From: CAYLOC01 sp964385195
GTDB lineage: Bacteria > Actinomycetota > Actinomycetes > Propionibacteriales > Nocardioidaceae
Assembly: GCA_964385195.1 (NCBI GenBank)
Contig: CAYLOC010000195.1
Coordinates: 1-5,467 of the forward strand
Reading direction: 5' to 3'
Length of the DNA: 5,467 bases
Of this stretch, positions 1-5,467 are shown piece by piece. How positions within the stretch are numbered: position 1 is the stretch's first letter; each line of letters starts with the position of its first letter. A program made the translations under genes and the position numbers. A model generated the notes under the pieces. The model was not told the origin of the DNA. It saw only the letters and a list, made by a program, of their open reading frames with translations, and made no database searches.

Positions 1-464
1 TGGCCGGCCAGCCGGAACCAGCGCACCCGGCGGCGCTGATGCAGCGCGGCAGCGCGGGCGGCGAGGTCGTTGTGGATCCGCCGGCTGACGTGCACACCGC
101 GGGTGGCCTCGATGAGCTCCTCGGTCAGCGGGTCCTCCGGTGGGAGCTCCACTGCGTGCAGCGCGCCGGTCAGCCCCGACTCGGCCTGCCACCCCTCCCG
201 TGACCCGTCGCCATCCCGGGCGGACCGGGCGGCGTCGAGCAGCACGAGGGCGGAAGCGGGTTCACCGAGGCCGCCGGCCGCCAGCTCCGCTGCGACCGAC
301 GCCCGCCGCTGCAGCTGGGCGTCCAGCGAGGCCCGCGCCGCTTCCACCCGCAGGTGCATCCGGTCCAGCCGCCCCGCGGTCCACGACAGCCACGCCGAGA
401 GCACGGCGACCATGACCACGATGACGGCCAGGAGCACCCACCCCCATACCGGCACCACCGTCAC
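1..464 (-). CDS. LemA-like single-span membrane protein of unknown function (3' end outside window)
   Basis: Partial gene: 154 codons are visible and the frame is still open at base 1. The GTG start at 464-462 overlaps the pimA stop by four bases (GTGA), and an AGGAAAG ribosome binding site sits six bases upstream. Residues about 7-27 form one hydrophobic segment (WVLLAVIVVMVAVLSAW) followed by a basic, helical, Ala/Arg/Leu-rich cytoplasmic or periplasmic part. Two patches resemble the LemA family: LDAQLQRR at 47-54 (LemA has a similar 'D-V-Q-L-K-R-R') and SRRIHNDLAARAAAL at 127-141 (LemA has 'RRFYNDAV..YN'). The central part between them is shorter and more acidic than in LemA. The chain ends here at RWFRLAG, which looks close to a natural C-terminus, so perhaps 10-20 residues are missing. 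Comparable small membrane or 'secreted' proteins follow pimA in other actinomycetes, from memory. Function is unknown; the family link is a weak inference, but the gene itself is well supported by frame, start and coupling. Confidence 0.8.
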   Translation of the reverse strand, partial: MTVVPVWGWVLLAVIVVMVAVLSAWLSWTAGRLDRMHLRVEAARASLDAQLQRRASVAAELAAGGLGEPASALVLLDAARSARDGDGSREGWQAESGLTGALHAVELPPEDPLTEELIEATRGVHVSRRIHNDLAARAAALHQRRRVRWFRLAG

Positions 465-1597
465 ACCGGACTTTCCTGGTGGCGCGGCTCCCTCCGGACG
501 ACCACCTCATACACGCTCTCGATCCGCCCCACCAGCCGTGACCAGTCATAGCGCCGGGCGTAGGCGGGTCCTCCGTGCTGCAACCGGGCCAGCCGTTCGG
601 GGTCGGCCAGCAGCCCGTTCACCGCAGCGGCAGCGGCAGCCGGGTCGCCGGCAGTGAACAGCTCGCCGTACTCGCCTGCCCCCAGCACGGCGCGGAAAGC
701 CGGCAGGTCGCTCGCCACTACCGCGGCCCCCGCAGCCATCGCCTCCACCAGCACGATCCCGAAACTCTCCCCGCCGGTCTGCGGAGCGACGTACGCCGTG
801 ACCGACGCCAGCAGGTCACGACGTTCCTCGTCACTGACCTGACCGAGGAACTCCACGTGACCCCGCACTCCCTCCGGCACCAGCTCTGTCAGGCGGGCCG
901 GGTCGCCGCGCCCGGCCACCAGCAGCCGGGCCGCCGGGTGGCGGGCCACGATCCGCGGGAGGGCTGCGGCCAGGACGGCCAGTCCCTTGCGCGGCTCGTC
1001 GGTGCGGCCGAGGAACGCCAGGGTCGGTCCGGGGTCGGCCCACTCCGACCGCGGACGGGCACCGGCGAACTCCTGGCACGACACGCCGTTCGGGATCACC
1101 ACCGGTTCCCCGCCGTAGTGCTGCACCAGCGTCTCGCGCGCGGCCTCCGACACCGCGATCCGGGCACTGATCTTCTCCAGCGACGGACGCAGCAGGCTGG
1201 CGGTGGACGACATCGCCCGCGACCGGGGGATCGCGGTGTGGAACGTGGCCACCACAGGGCCCTCGCTCGCCCATAACGCGATCAGCGACACACTCGGGTT
1301 GGTCGGCTCGTGCACATGCAGTACGTCGAGATCGGACTCGGCCAGCCAGCGACGCACCTTCGCCGCCACCCGCGGGCCGAACGCGAGCCGCGCCACCGAC
1401 CCGTTGAAACGCACCGGGACGGCCTTGCCGACGGTCGTGAGGTAGGGAAGGCCGCCCGGCCGCTCCCCCGGTGCCAGTACGGCGACCCGGTGACCGCGGT
1501 CAGTCAGGTGTCCGGCCAGATCACGCACGTGGTTCTGCACGCCGCCGGGGACGTCGATCGAGTACGGACAGACGATCCCGATCCGTAGCCGCCTCAT
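461..1597 (-). CDS. pimA: Phosphatidylinositol alpha-mannosyltransferase PimA (GT4 glycosyltransferase)
   Basis: PimA transfers mannose from GDP-mannose to the inositol of phosphatidylinositol on the cytoplasmic face of the membrane, giving PIM1, the first step of PIM, lipomannan and lipoarabinomannan synthesis. The 378-residue GT-B protein is close to the usual length of about 380. The N-terminal domain opens with IGIVCPYSIDVPGGVQNHV (residues 6-24), the glycine-rich acceptor/nucleotide loop with G18-G19, and contains H120 in ATFHTAIPRSR, matching the functionally important histidine of mycobacterial PimA. The C-terminal domain has GRTDEPRKG at 197-205 (R198, E201 and K204, donor phosphate contacts) and the GT4 signature GGESFGIVLVEAMAAG at 275-290 (E277). 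The ATG at 1597 is chosen because it overlaps the patA stop as ATGA and begins the conserved IGIVCPYS strand; the frame is open up to 1663, but the extra 22 residues are basic and unlike the family. No good Shine-Dalgarno precedes it, so it probably depends on coupling to patA. It has a TTA leucine at codon 108. A related mannosyltransferase such as PimB is less likely given its neighbours. Confidence 0.95.
   Translation of the reverse strand: MRRLRIGIVCPYSIDVPGGVQNHVRDLAGHLTDRGHRVAVLAPGERPGGLPYLTTVGKAVPVRFNGSVARLAFGPRVAAKVRRWLAESDLDVLHVHEPTNPSVSLIALWASEGPVVATFHTAIPRSRAMSSTASLLRPSLEKISARIAVSEAARETLVQHYGGEPVVIPNGVSCQEFAGARPRSEWADPGPTLAFLGRTDEPRKGLAVLAAALPRIVARHPAARLLVAGRGDPARLTELVPEGVRGHVEFLGQVSDEERRDLLASVTAYVAPQTGGESFGIVLVEAMAAGAAVVASDLPAFRAVLGAGEYGELFTAGDPAAAAAAVNGLLADPERLARLQHGGPAYARRYDWSRLVGRIESVYEVVVRREPRHQESPV
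471..477 (-). promoter_or_regulatory. Ribosome binding site for the LemA-like gene
   Basis: AGGAAAG on the minus strand lies six bases before the GTG at 464-462, inside the last codons of pimA. It supports this GTG as the start, rather than the further GTG codons a few residues downstream. Confidence 0.55.
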
Positions 1598-2505
1598 GAT
1601 GAGGACCCGTGATCCGGCTCGACGTCTGCGGCGAACACCGGCTGCAACATGTGCCAGTCCCACGGCCGCCGCCGGATGCCCGCCCCCAGGTAGTCGGCGA
1701 CGTCTTGCATCATCTGCCGCAGTCCGTCTCGCCCCGGGCGGGCCGCGATCGGATCACTGAACTCCATCCGCAGCAGCGGCCCGAGGTAGACCAGGTTCAT
1801 CGCGAACAACGGCGCCCCGGTCATCCGGGCGAGCATCGCCGCGCCGGCCGGCACTCGTGCCGTCTCCCCCAAGAACTCGACCTCGATCCCGCCAGCCCCC
1901 ATGTTCCGGTCGGCGAGCAGGCACACCAGCCGGCCCCGCCGTACCGCAGAGACCATGGCAGTCATCGGGTTGTCTGCTCCGGACAGGGGGACGACCTCCA
2001 TGCCCAGCCGCTCGCGGTAGCCGACGAACCGCCGGAACAGCGACTCCGGCCGCAGGCGTTCGGCGACAGTAGAGACCGGGAAGCCGTACAGGCAGGAGTA
2101 GGCACCGGCGAGGTCCCAGTTGGCGCTGTGTGACAGGGCGATCACGGCTCCCTCACCTCGGGAGAACCCCTCGTCCAACGGGCCGAAGTGCTGGAGTACG
2201 ACGCTGTCCAGGATCCTCCGGTGCGACCAGGACGGCAGCGCGAACACCTCCCGCCAGTACCGGAAGTACGACCGCATCGCCCGACGGCTCATCGCCCGCA
2301 CCTGGTCCGGTGCCGCATCGGTCATGGCGCGGCGCAGGTTCGCCTCCAGCTGCTGCACGCCCCGGCCCCGCCGGCGCCAGGCCAGGTCTGCGGCGACACG
2401 CGCGGCATTGCTGGTGAGGAGCTCCGGCGTACGCCGACCGGCGGCCCACGCCGCTGCGAAGGCGCGGTCGCTCAGTGCTTCTCCCACCGTCGCCGGTTCG
2501 GTCAC
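1594..2505 (-). CDS. patA: Phosphatidylinositol mannoside acyltransferase (PatA-like, LpxL/HtrB superfamily)
   Basis: PatA moves an acyl chain, normally palmitoyl from acyl-CoA, onto the 6-hydroxyl of the first mannose of PIM1 or PIM2 at the inner face of the plasma membrane. The 303-residue product is of family size. The acyltransferase H-X4-D motif is clear in LSHSANWDLAG: H126 and D131, with the histidine at the number I recall for M. smegmatis PatA. Other lysophospholipid-type blocks are VVPLSG (171-176), CLLADRNMGAGGIEVEFLG (195-213) and RVPAGAAMLARMTGAPL (217-233). I expect D199 to fill the acidic position of the catalytic relay, but this needs an alignment. The C-terminal RPWDWHMLQPVF (280-291) is also typical. 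The GTG at 2505 is chosen because it overlaps the pgsA stop (GTGA) and has GGAG eight bases upstream; the frame continues to 2610, but only as pgsA antiphase sequence. Its place between pgsA and pimA supports PIM rather than lipid A acylation, since this is a Gram-positive lineage. Confidence 0.93.
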   Translation of the reverse strand: MTEPATVGEALSDRAFAAAWAAGRRTPELLTSNAARVAADLAWRRRGRGVQQLEANLRRAMTDAAPDQVRAMSRRAMRSYFRYWREVFALPSWSHRRILDSVVLQHFGPLDEGFSRGEGAVIALSHSANWDLAGAYSCLYGFPVSTVAERLRPESLFRRFVGYRERLGMEVVPLSGADNPMTAMVSAVRRGRLVCLLADRNMGAGGIEVEFLGETARVPAGAAMLARMTGAPLFAMNLVYLGPLLRMEFSDPIAARPGRDGLRQMMQDVADYLGAGIRRRPWDWHMLQPVFAADVEPDHGSSS

Positions 2506-3137
2506 GGACGGGGCTCCGGCTGCGCCGACGCCGCCTCGGCCGCGACCTGTCGGCGTACGTAGATCATCCGCTGCACAACCGTGATCGTGCTCGCCGCCGC
2601 CAATCCCCACAACAGGATGGCCAGCAACAACGGGACGTGGAACACGTCGGAGAAGAACGTCAGCACCATCGTGGCGACCAGACGGTCAGCCCGCTCGGCG
2701 ATACCGGTCTTGGCCTTGAGCCCGAGGCTCTCGGCTTTGGCCCGCGCATACGAGGTCACCTGCCCCATGACCAGTGCAACCAGCGCGACGTACCCGAGCC
2801 GCTCGTTGTCCCCGCCGCCGAAGCACCACAGCGCCAGCCCCACGAAGACGGCGGCATCCCCGAACCGGTCGAGCGTGGAGTCCAGGAACGAGCCCCACTT
2901 CGACGAGGTCCCCAGGGTCCGCGCCATGTAGCCGTCCACGAGATCGGAGAAGACGAAGGCGGTGATCACCAGCACCCCGATCCACAGCTGCCCGCGGGGG
3001 AAGAACACGAGCGCGCCGGCGGCCACCCCGAGGGTGCCGACCACGGTGACCGCGTCCGGGGAGACACCCAGACGCATCAGAAGGTGGGAGAGGGGTTTGA
3101 ACAGGTTCGTCCAGAAGGTTCGGAAGCGTTCAAGCAT
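2502..3137 (-). CDS. pgsA: Phosphatidylinositol-phosphate synthase (CDP-alcohol phosphatidyltransferase)
   Basis: This integral membrane enzyme condenses CDP-diacylglycerol with L-myo-inositol-1-phosphate to give phosphatidylinositol phosphate, the precursor of PI and all PIMs. The family signature D-X2-D-G-X2-A-R-X8-G-X3-D-X3-D is complete: D65, D68, G69, A72, R73, G82, D86 and D90, lying in SDLVDGYMAR and WGSFLDSTLD. The four aspartates bind two metals and the CDP moiety. SYARAKAE (129-136) and GIAERADRL (145-153) match segments that carry the inositol-phosphate pocket residues in actinobacterial PIP synthases; R195 near the C-terminus may also contribute. About six hydrophobic helices fit the family, as does the 211-residue length. 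The ATG at 3137 is firm: an in-frame TAG lies at 3161-3159 and no other start codon falls between. The region before it lacks a good Shine-Dalgarno. The name pgsA is also used for phosphatidylglycerophosphate synthase; the operon with patA and pimA favours the inositol enzyme. Confidence 0.95.
   Translation of the reverse strand: MLERFRTFWTNLFKPLSHLLMRLGVSPDAVTVVGTLGVAAGALVFFPRGQLWIGVLVITAFVFSDLVDGYMARTLGTSSKWGSFLDSTLDRFGDAAVFVGLALWCFGGGDNERLGYVALVALVMGQVTSYARAKAESLGLKAKTGIAERADRLVATMVLTFFSDVFHVPLLLAILLWGLAAASTITVVQRMIYVRRQVAAEAASAQPEPRP
2514..2517 (-). promoter_or_regulatory. Ribosome binding site that decides the patA start
   Basis: GGAG on the minus strand, within the end of pgsA, stands eight bases before the GTG at 2505-2503. 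It supports this GTG, which gives the GTGA overlap, over the longer reading from 2610. Confidence 0.5.
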
Positions 3138-3189
3138 GGGGCGTGTCCGGGCACCGTTCTAGTGGCTGGGGTCGAGCAGGGCGCTCCCG

Positions 3190-3195
3190 ATGCTA
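3190..3195 (-). promoter_or_regulatory. Candidate -10 box for the pgsA-patA-pimA operon
   Basis: The minus strand reads TAGCAT, fitting the TANNNT pattern of actinobacterial housekeeping sigma factors. Transcription would start near 3183, leaving a leader of about 45 bases before the pgsA ATG. No TTGACA-like -35 hexamer is found 16-19 bases upstream, which is common in actinomycetes but makes the call weak. A single TANNNT match can arise by chance. Confidence 0.22.
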
Positions 3196-3220
3196 GCCCC
3201 TTGTGCCGTCGCCCCCGGCG

Positions 3221-3242
3221 GGTGGAAGGTGGAAGCACCACC
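3221..3242 (+). repeat. Tandem 7-base repeat overlapping a small hairpin in the fusA2 leader
   Basis: GGTGGAA occurs twice back to back (3221-3227 and 3228-3234). The second copy also begins a perfect 5-base stem, GGTGG (3228-3232) and CCACC (3238-3242), with a five-base loop. It ends eight bases before the fusA2 Shine-Dalgarno. It could be an operator half-site pair or a leader structure, or chance in GC-rich DNA. Confidence 0.3.
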
Positions 3243-3249
3243 GTCGACC

Positions 3250-3256
3250 AGGAAGG
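3250..3256 (+). promoter_or_regulatory. Ribosome binding site that decides the fusA2 start
   Basis: AGGAAGG is a strong Shine-Dalgarno eight bases before the ATG at 3265. It rules in favour of this start and against the in-frame ATG at 3190, which would add 25 residues of non-conserved sequence. Confidence 0.75.
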
Positions 3257-3264
3257 GTGACGAC

Positions 3265-5439
3265 ATGGCCACCAAGGGTTCCAGTACCACAGGCGGTGAT
3301 GCGGTCGCCGTACAGCCAGCCTCCCCGGATGCCATCCGCAACGTCGTACTCGTCGGGCCAGCCGGTTCCGGCAAGACCACACTGGTGGAGTCGTTGCTCG
3401 TGGCAACCGGGGCCGTCAACCGTGCCGGCAGCGTTGCCGACGGCACCACCACCACCGACTTCGACGAGGCCGAGATCCGCCAGCAACGCTCGGTCGGGCT
3501 GGCGCTGGCACCGATCAGCCACGAGGGGGTGAAGGTCAACCTGCTCGATGCCCCGGGGTACGCCGACTTCGTGGGGGACCTGCGCGCCGGCCTCCGCGCC
3601 GCGGACTGCGCGTTGTTCGTCGTCGCCGCCAACGACGGCGTGGACGGCCCGACCAAGGCGCTGTGGGCCGAGTGCGCATCGGTCGGCATGCCGCGCGCGG
3701 TCGCGATCAGCAAGCTCGACCATGCACGCGCCGACTACGCAGCCGTGCTGGCGCAGGCGCGGGAGGCCTTCGGGGAGAAGGTGCTGCCGCTGTACGTCCC
3801 GGTACCCCAGGCCGACAACGAGACCGACGACCTCGCCGCCCTGATCTCCCAGAGCGTGTCGGACTACTCCGCGAGCGCCACGGACGCTGGCTCCGGCCGG
3901 AAGGTCCGGGCCCCGAGCGAGGACGAGCAGCTGCTCATCGACGAGAACCGTGCCGCGCTCATCGAGGGCATCATCGAGGAGTCCGAGGACGAGACGTTGA
4001 TGGACCGGTACATGGAGGGCCAGGAGATCGACCCGGAGCTGCTGGTCAACGACCTGGAGACCGCGGTGGCCCGGAGCACCCTGTTCCCGGTCATCCCCGT
4101 CTGCGCTTCTACCGGACTCGGCCTCGCCGAGCTGCTGGAGGTGGTCACGTCGGGCTTCCCGCCGCCGTCGGAGCACACCTTCCCCGACGTCTACACCCCT
4201 GCGGGCAAGGAGGTCAGTGGCCTGTCCTGTGACCCCGACGGCACCCTGCTCGCCGAGATCGTCAAGACCACCTCCGACCCCTACGTCGGCCGGATCAGCC
4301 TGGCCCGGGTGTTCTCCGGCACCGTACGGCCCGACGCCACGATCCACGTCGCGGGGCGTCTGGAGCAGTTCGACCCCGCCGCGCAGGGCCACGAGGAGCA
4401 CGACGAGGAGGAGCGGATCGGTGGGCTGTCCGTTCCGCTGGGCAAGACCCAGCACCTGTCCGACCGGTGCATCGCCGGGGACATCTGTGCCATCGCCAAG
4501 CTGTCCCGCGCCGAGACCGGCGACACCCTCAGCGACCCCGCCCAGCCACTGGTGATGCAGCCATGGGCGATGCCGGAACCGTTGCTGCCGGTGGCAGTGA
4601 CCGCGCACGCCAAGGCCGACGAGGACAAGATGGGACAGGGCCTGGCCCGGATCGCTGCGGAGGAGCCGTCGGCGCGGATCGAGCACAACGCGGAGACCGG
4701 CCAGGTCGTGCTGTGGTGCATGGGAGAGGCGCATGCCGATGTCCTGCTGGACCGGCTCGCCAACCGGTACGGCGTACACGTCGACACCGTTGAGCTGCGG
4801 GTGCCCCTGCGGGAGACGTTCAGCGCGAAGGCCAACGGACACGGTCGGCACGTGAAGCAAAGCGGCGGGCATGGCCAGTACGCCGTCTGCGACATCGAGG
4901 TGGAGCCGCTGCCACAGGGCAGCGGCTTCGAGTTCGTCGACAAGGTGGTGGGCGGCGCCGTACCGCGTCAGTTCATCCCGAGCGTGGAGAAGGGGGTCCG
5001 GGCCCAGCTGGAGAAGGGGTTACGCGGTGGCTACCGGGTCGTGGACCTGCGGGTCACGTTGTACGACGGGAAGGCGCACAGCGTGGACTCCTCGGACATG
5101 GCCTTCCAGACCGCCGGGTCGCTGGCGCTGCGCGAGGCGGCGTCGGCCGGCGGGATCGTGTTCCTGGAGCCGATCGACACCGTGGAGGTGCTCATCGACG
5201 ACGACTACGTCGGTGCGGTCATGGGCGACATGTCCTCGCGGCGCGCGCGGGTGCTGGGCACCGAGCCGGTCGGCGTCGGCCGGACCGTGGTCAACGCCGA
5301 AGTGCCGCAGCTGGAGCTGGTGCGGTATGCGATCGACCTGCGCTCGATGAGCCACGGCACCGGGACGTTCACCCGTTCCTTCGCCCGGTACGACGTACTC
5401 CCCTCCCACGTCGCCGACAAGCTCACCACCCCCAGTTGA
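3265..5439 (+). CDS. fusA2: EF-G-like translation factor (EF-G2/FusA2 type), atypical GTPase
   Basis: The 724-residue protein has the full EF-G domain order: G domain with G' insert (about 24-305), domain II (315-425), III (437-512), IV (513-630) and V (632-720). The P-loop is GPAGSGKT at 31-38, with K37 and T38 intact. Other GTPase motifs deviate from EF-G: switch I RGITI is QQRSV at 73-77, so the Mg-binding Thr becomes S76 by ungapped alignment; DTPGH is DAPGY at 95-99, replacing the catalytic His with Y99; and NKMD is SKLD at 149-152. Domain IV, which enters the ribosomal A site in EF-G, keeps GGHGQYA (534-540) and HSVDSSDMAF (605-614). An acidic run, HEEHDEEER (376-384), sits in domain II. 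These traits fit the actinobacterial EF-G2 subfamily. From memory, mycobacterial EFG2 binds GTP but could not replace EF-G, so a regulatory or accessory ribosome role is more likely than translocation. Start chosen from the AGGAAGG site. It has one TTA leucine, codon 586. TetM-type ribosomal protection is possible but less likely. Confidence 0.93.
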   Translation: MATKGSSTTGGDAVAVQPASPDAIRNVVLVGPAGSGKTTLVESLLVATGAVNRAGSVADGTTTTDFDEAEIRQQRSVGLALAPISHEGVKVNLLDAPGYADFVGDLRAGLRAADCALFVVAANDGVDGPTKALWAECASVGMPRAVAISKLDHARADYAAVLAQAREAFGEKVLPLYVPVPQADNETDDLAALISQSVSDYSASATDAGSGRKVRAPSEDEQLLIDENRAALIEGIIEESEDETLMDRYMEGQEIDPELLVNDLETAVARSTLFPVIPVCASTGLGLAELLEVVTSGFPPPSEHTFPDVYTPAGKEVSGLSCDPDGTLLAEIVKTTSDPYVGRISLARVFSGTVRPDATIHVAGRLEQFDPAAQGHEEHDEEERIGGLSVPLGKTQHLSDRCIAGDICAIAKLSRAETGDTLSDPAQPLVMQPWAMPEPLLPVAVTAHAKADEDKMGQGLARIAAEEPSARIEHNAETGQVVLWCMGEAHADVLLDRLANRYGVHVDTVELRVPLRETFSAKANGHGRHVKQSGGHGQYAVCDIEVEPLPQGSGFEFVDKVVGGAVPRQFIPSVEKGVRAQLEKGLRGGYRVVDLRVTLYDGKAHSVDSSDMAFQTAGSLALREAASAGGIVFLEPIDTVEVLIDDDYVGAVMGDMSSRRARVLGTEPVGVGRTVVNAEVPQLELVRYAIDLRSMSHGTGTFTRSFARYDVLPSHVADKLTTPS

Positions 5440-5467
5440 CCCGTCACCTCCTCTCCGTTGAGTGGTC

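Larger units (their letters stand above)
3138..3264. promoter_or_regulatory. Divergent intergenic control region between pgsA and fusA2
   Basis: These 127 bases are the only substantial non-coding stretch in the window and lie between two genes transcribed away from each other, so promoters for both the PIM operon and fusA2 should be here. It holds a possible minus-strand -10 box, a short tandem repeat with a small hairpin, and the fusA2 ribosome binding site. I see no clear -35 box in either direction, no convincing forward -10 box, and no riboswitch-like fold. Confidence 0.6.

Noticed and set aside
1598..1663. N-terminal extension of PimA from an ATG at 1663.
   Set aside because: The extra residues are Arg-rich antiphase sequence inside patA. 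The family begins right at the strand following the ATG at 1597, which also gives the ATGA overlap.
2506..2610. N-terminal extension of PatA from an ATG at 2610.
   Set aside because: It would overlap pgsA by over 100 bases with Gly/Arg-rich, non-conserved sequence. The GTG at 2505 has a Shine-Dalgarno and fits the 4-base overlap pattern of the operon.
3192..3197. GCTAGC palindrome as an operator site.
   Set aside because: The symmetry does not extend beyond six bases, so it is no better than chance.
2475..3260. A 261-codon plus-strand frame opposite pgsA.
   Set aside because: The product is rich in Gln, Arg, Gly and Glu with no motif, and the opposite strand encodes an intact CDP-alcohol phosphatidyltransferase. 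It is a shadow frame.
3190..3264. Earlier in-frame ATG start for fusA2 at 3190.
   Set aside because: The additional 25 residues are not EF-G-like, and the strong AGGAAGG site is correctly spaced for the ATG at 3265.
3193..4872. A 559-codon open frame antisense to fusA2.
   Set aside because: It lies wholly opposite a clearly conserved EF-G-like gene, and its product is a low-complexity Gly/Val/Arg/Leu-rich mix without recognisable domains. Long antisense frames are expected in high-GC coding DNA.
5440..5467. Possible terminator after fusA2.
   Set aside because: The 28 remaining bases show no inverted repeat or T-run; any terminator would lie beyond the window.

Overview
The window is ordinary chromosomal sequence from a high-GC actinomycete. 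Codons are strongly G/C-biased at the third position, long antisense open frames shadow the real genes, several starts are GTG, and the genes are those for phosphatidylinositol mannosides (PIMs), lipids essentially confined to Actinobacteria. The PimA reads more like streptomycete or related proteins than mycobacterial ones (for example an HTAIPRSR block). I cannot name a genus.

Layout: four genes run leftwards on the minus strand as one tightly packed operon. In transcription order they are pgsA (phosphatidylinositol-phosphate synthase, 3137 to 2502), patA (PIM acyltransferase, 2505 to 1594), pimA (phosphatidylinositol alpha-mannosyltransferase, 1597 to 461) and a small LemA-like single-span membrane protein (464 to beyond base 1, so truncated by the window edge). 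Every junction is a 4-base stop/start overlap (GTGA, ATGA, GTGA), so the four products are probably translationally coupled. The first three enzymes act in series: PgsA makes the inositol phospholipid precursor, PimA adds the first mannose, and PatA acylates that mannose. The fourth gene has no assigned function, but its coupling suggests a membrane-associated role linked to the pathway.

A 127-base divergent intergenic region (3138-3264) separates this operon from fusA2 (3265-5439, plus strand), a full-length 724-residue EF-G-like translation factor. It keeps all five EF-G domains and an intact P-loop lysine. It departs from true EF-G in switch I, at the catalytic histidine position and in the guanine-recognition motif, so it is probably not the housekeeping translocase. 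The last 28 bases after its stop hold nothing I can recognise.

I see no rRNA, tRNA, CRISPR array, insertion sequence, prophage gene or other mobile element. I do not find a convincing novel system. The points most worth following are the altered GTPase site of the EF-G-like protein, the uncharacterised LemA-like gene coupled to pimA, and the shared divergent control region.
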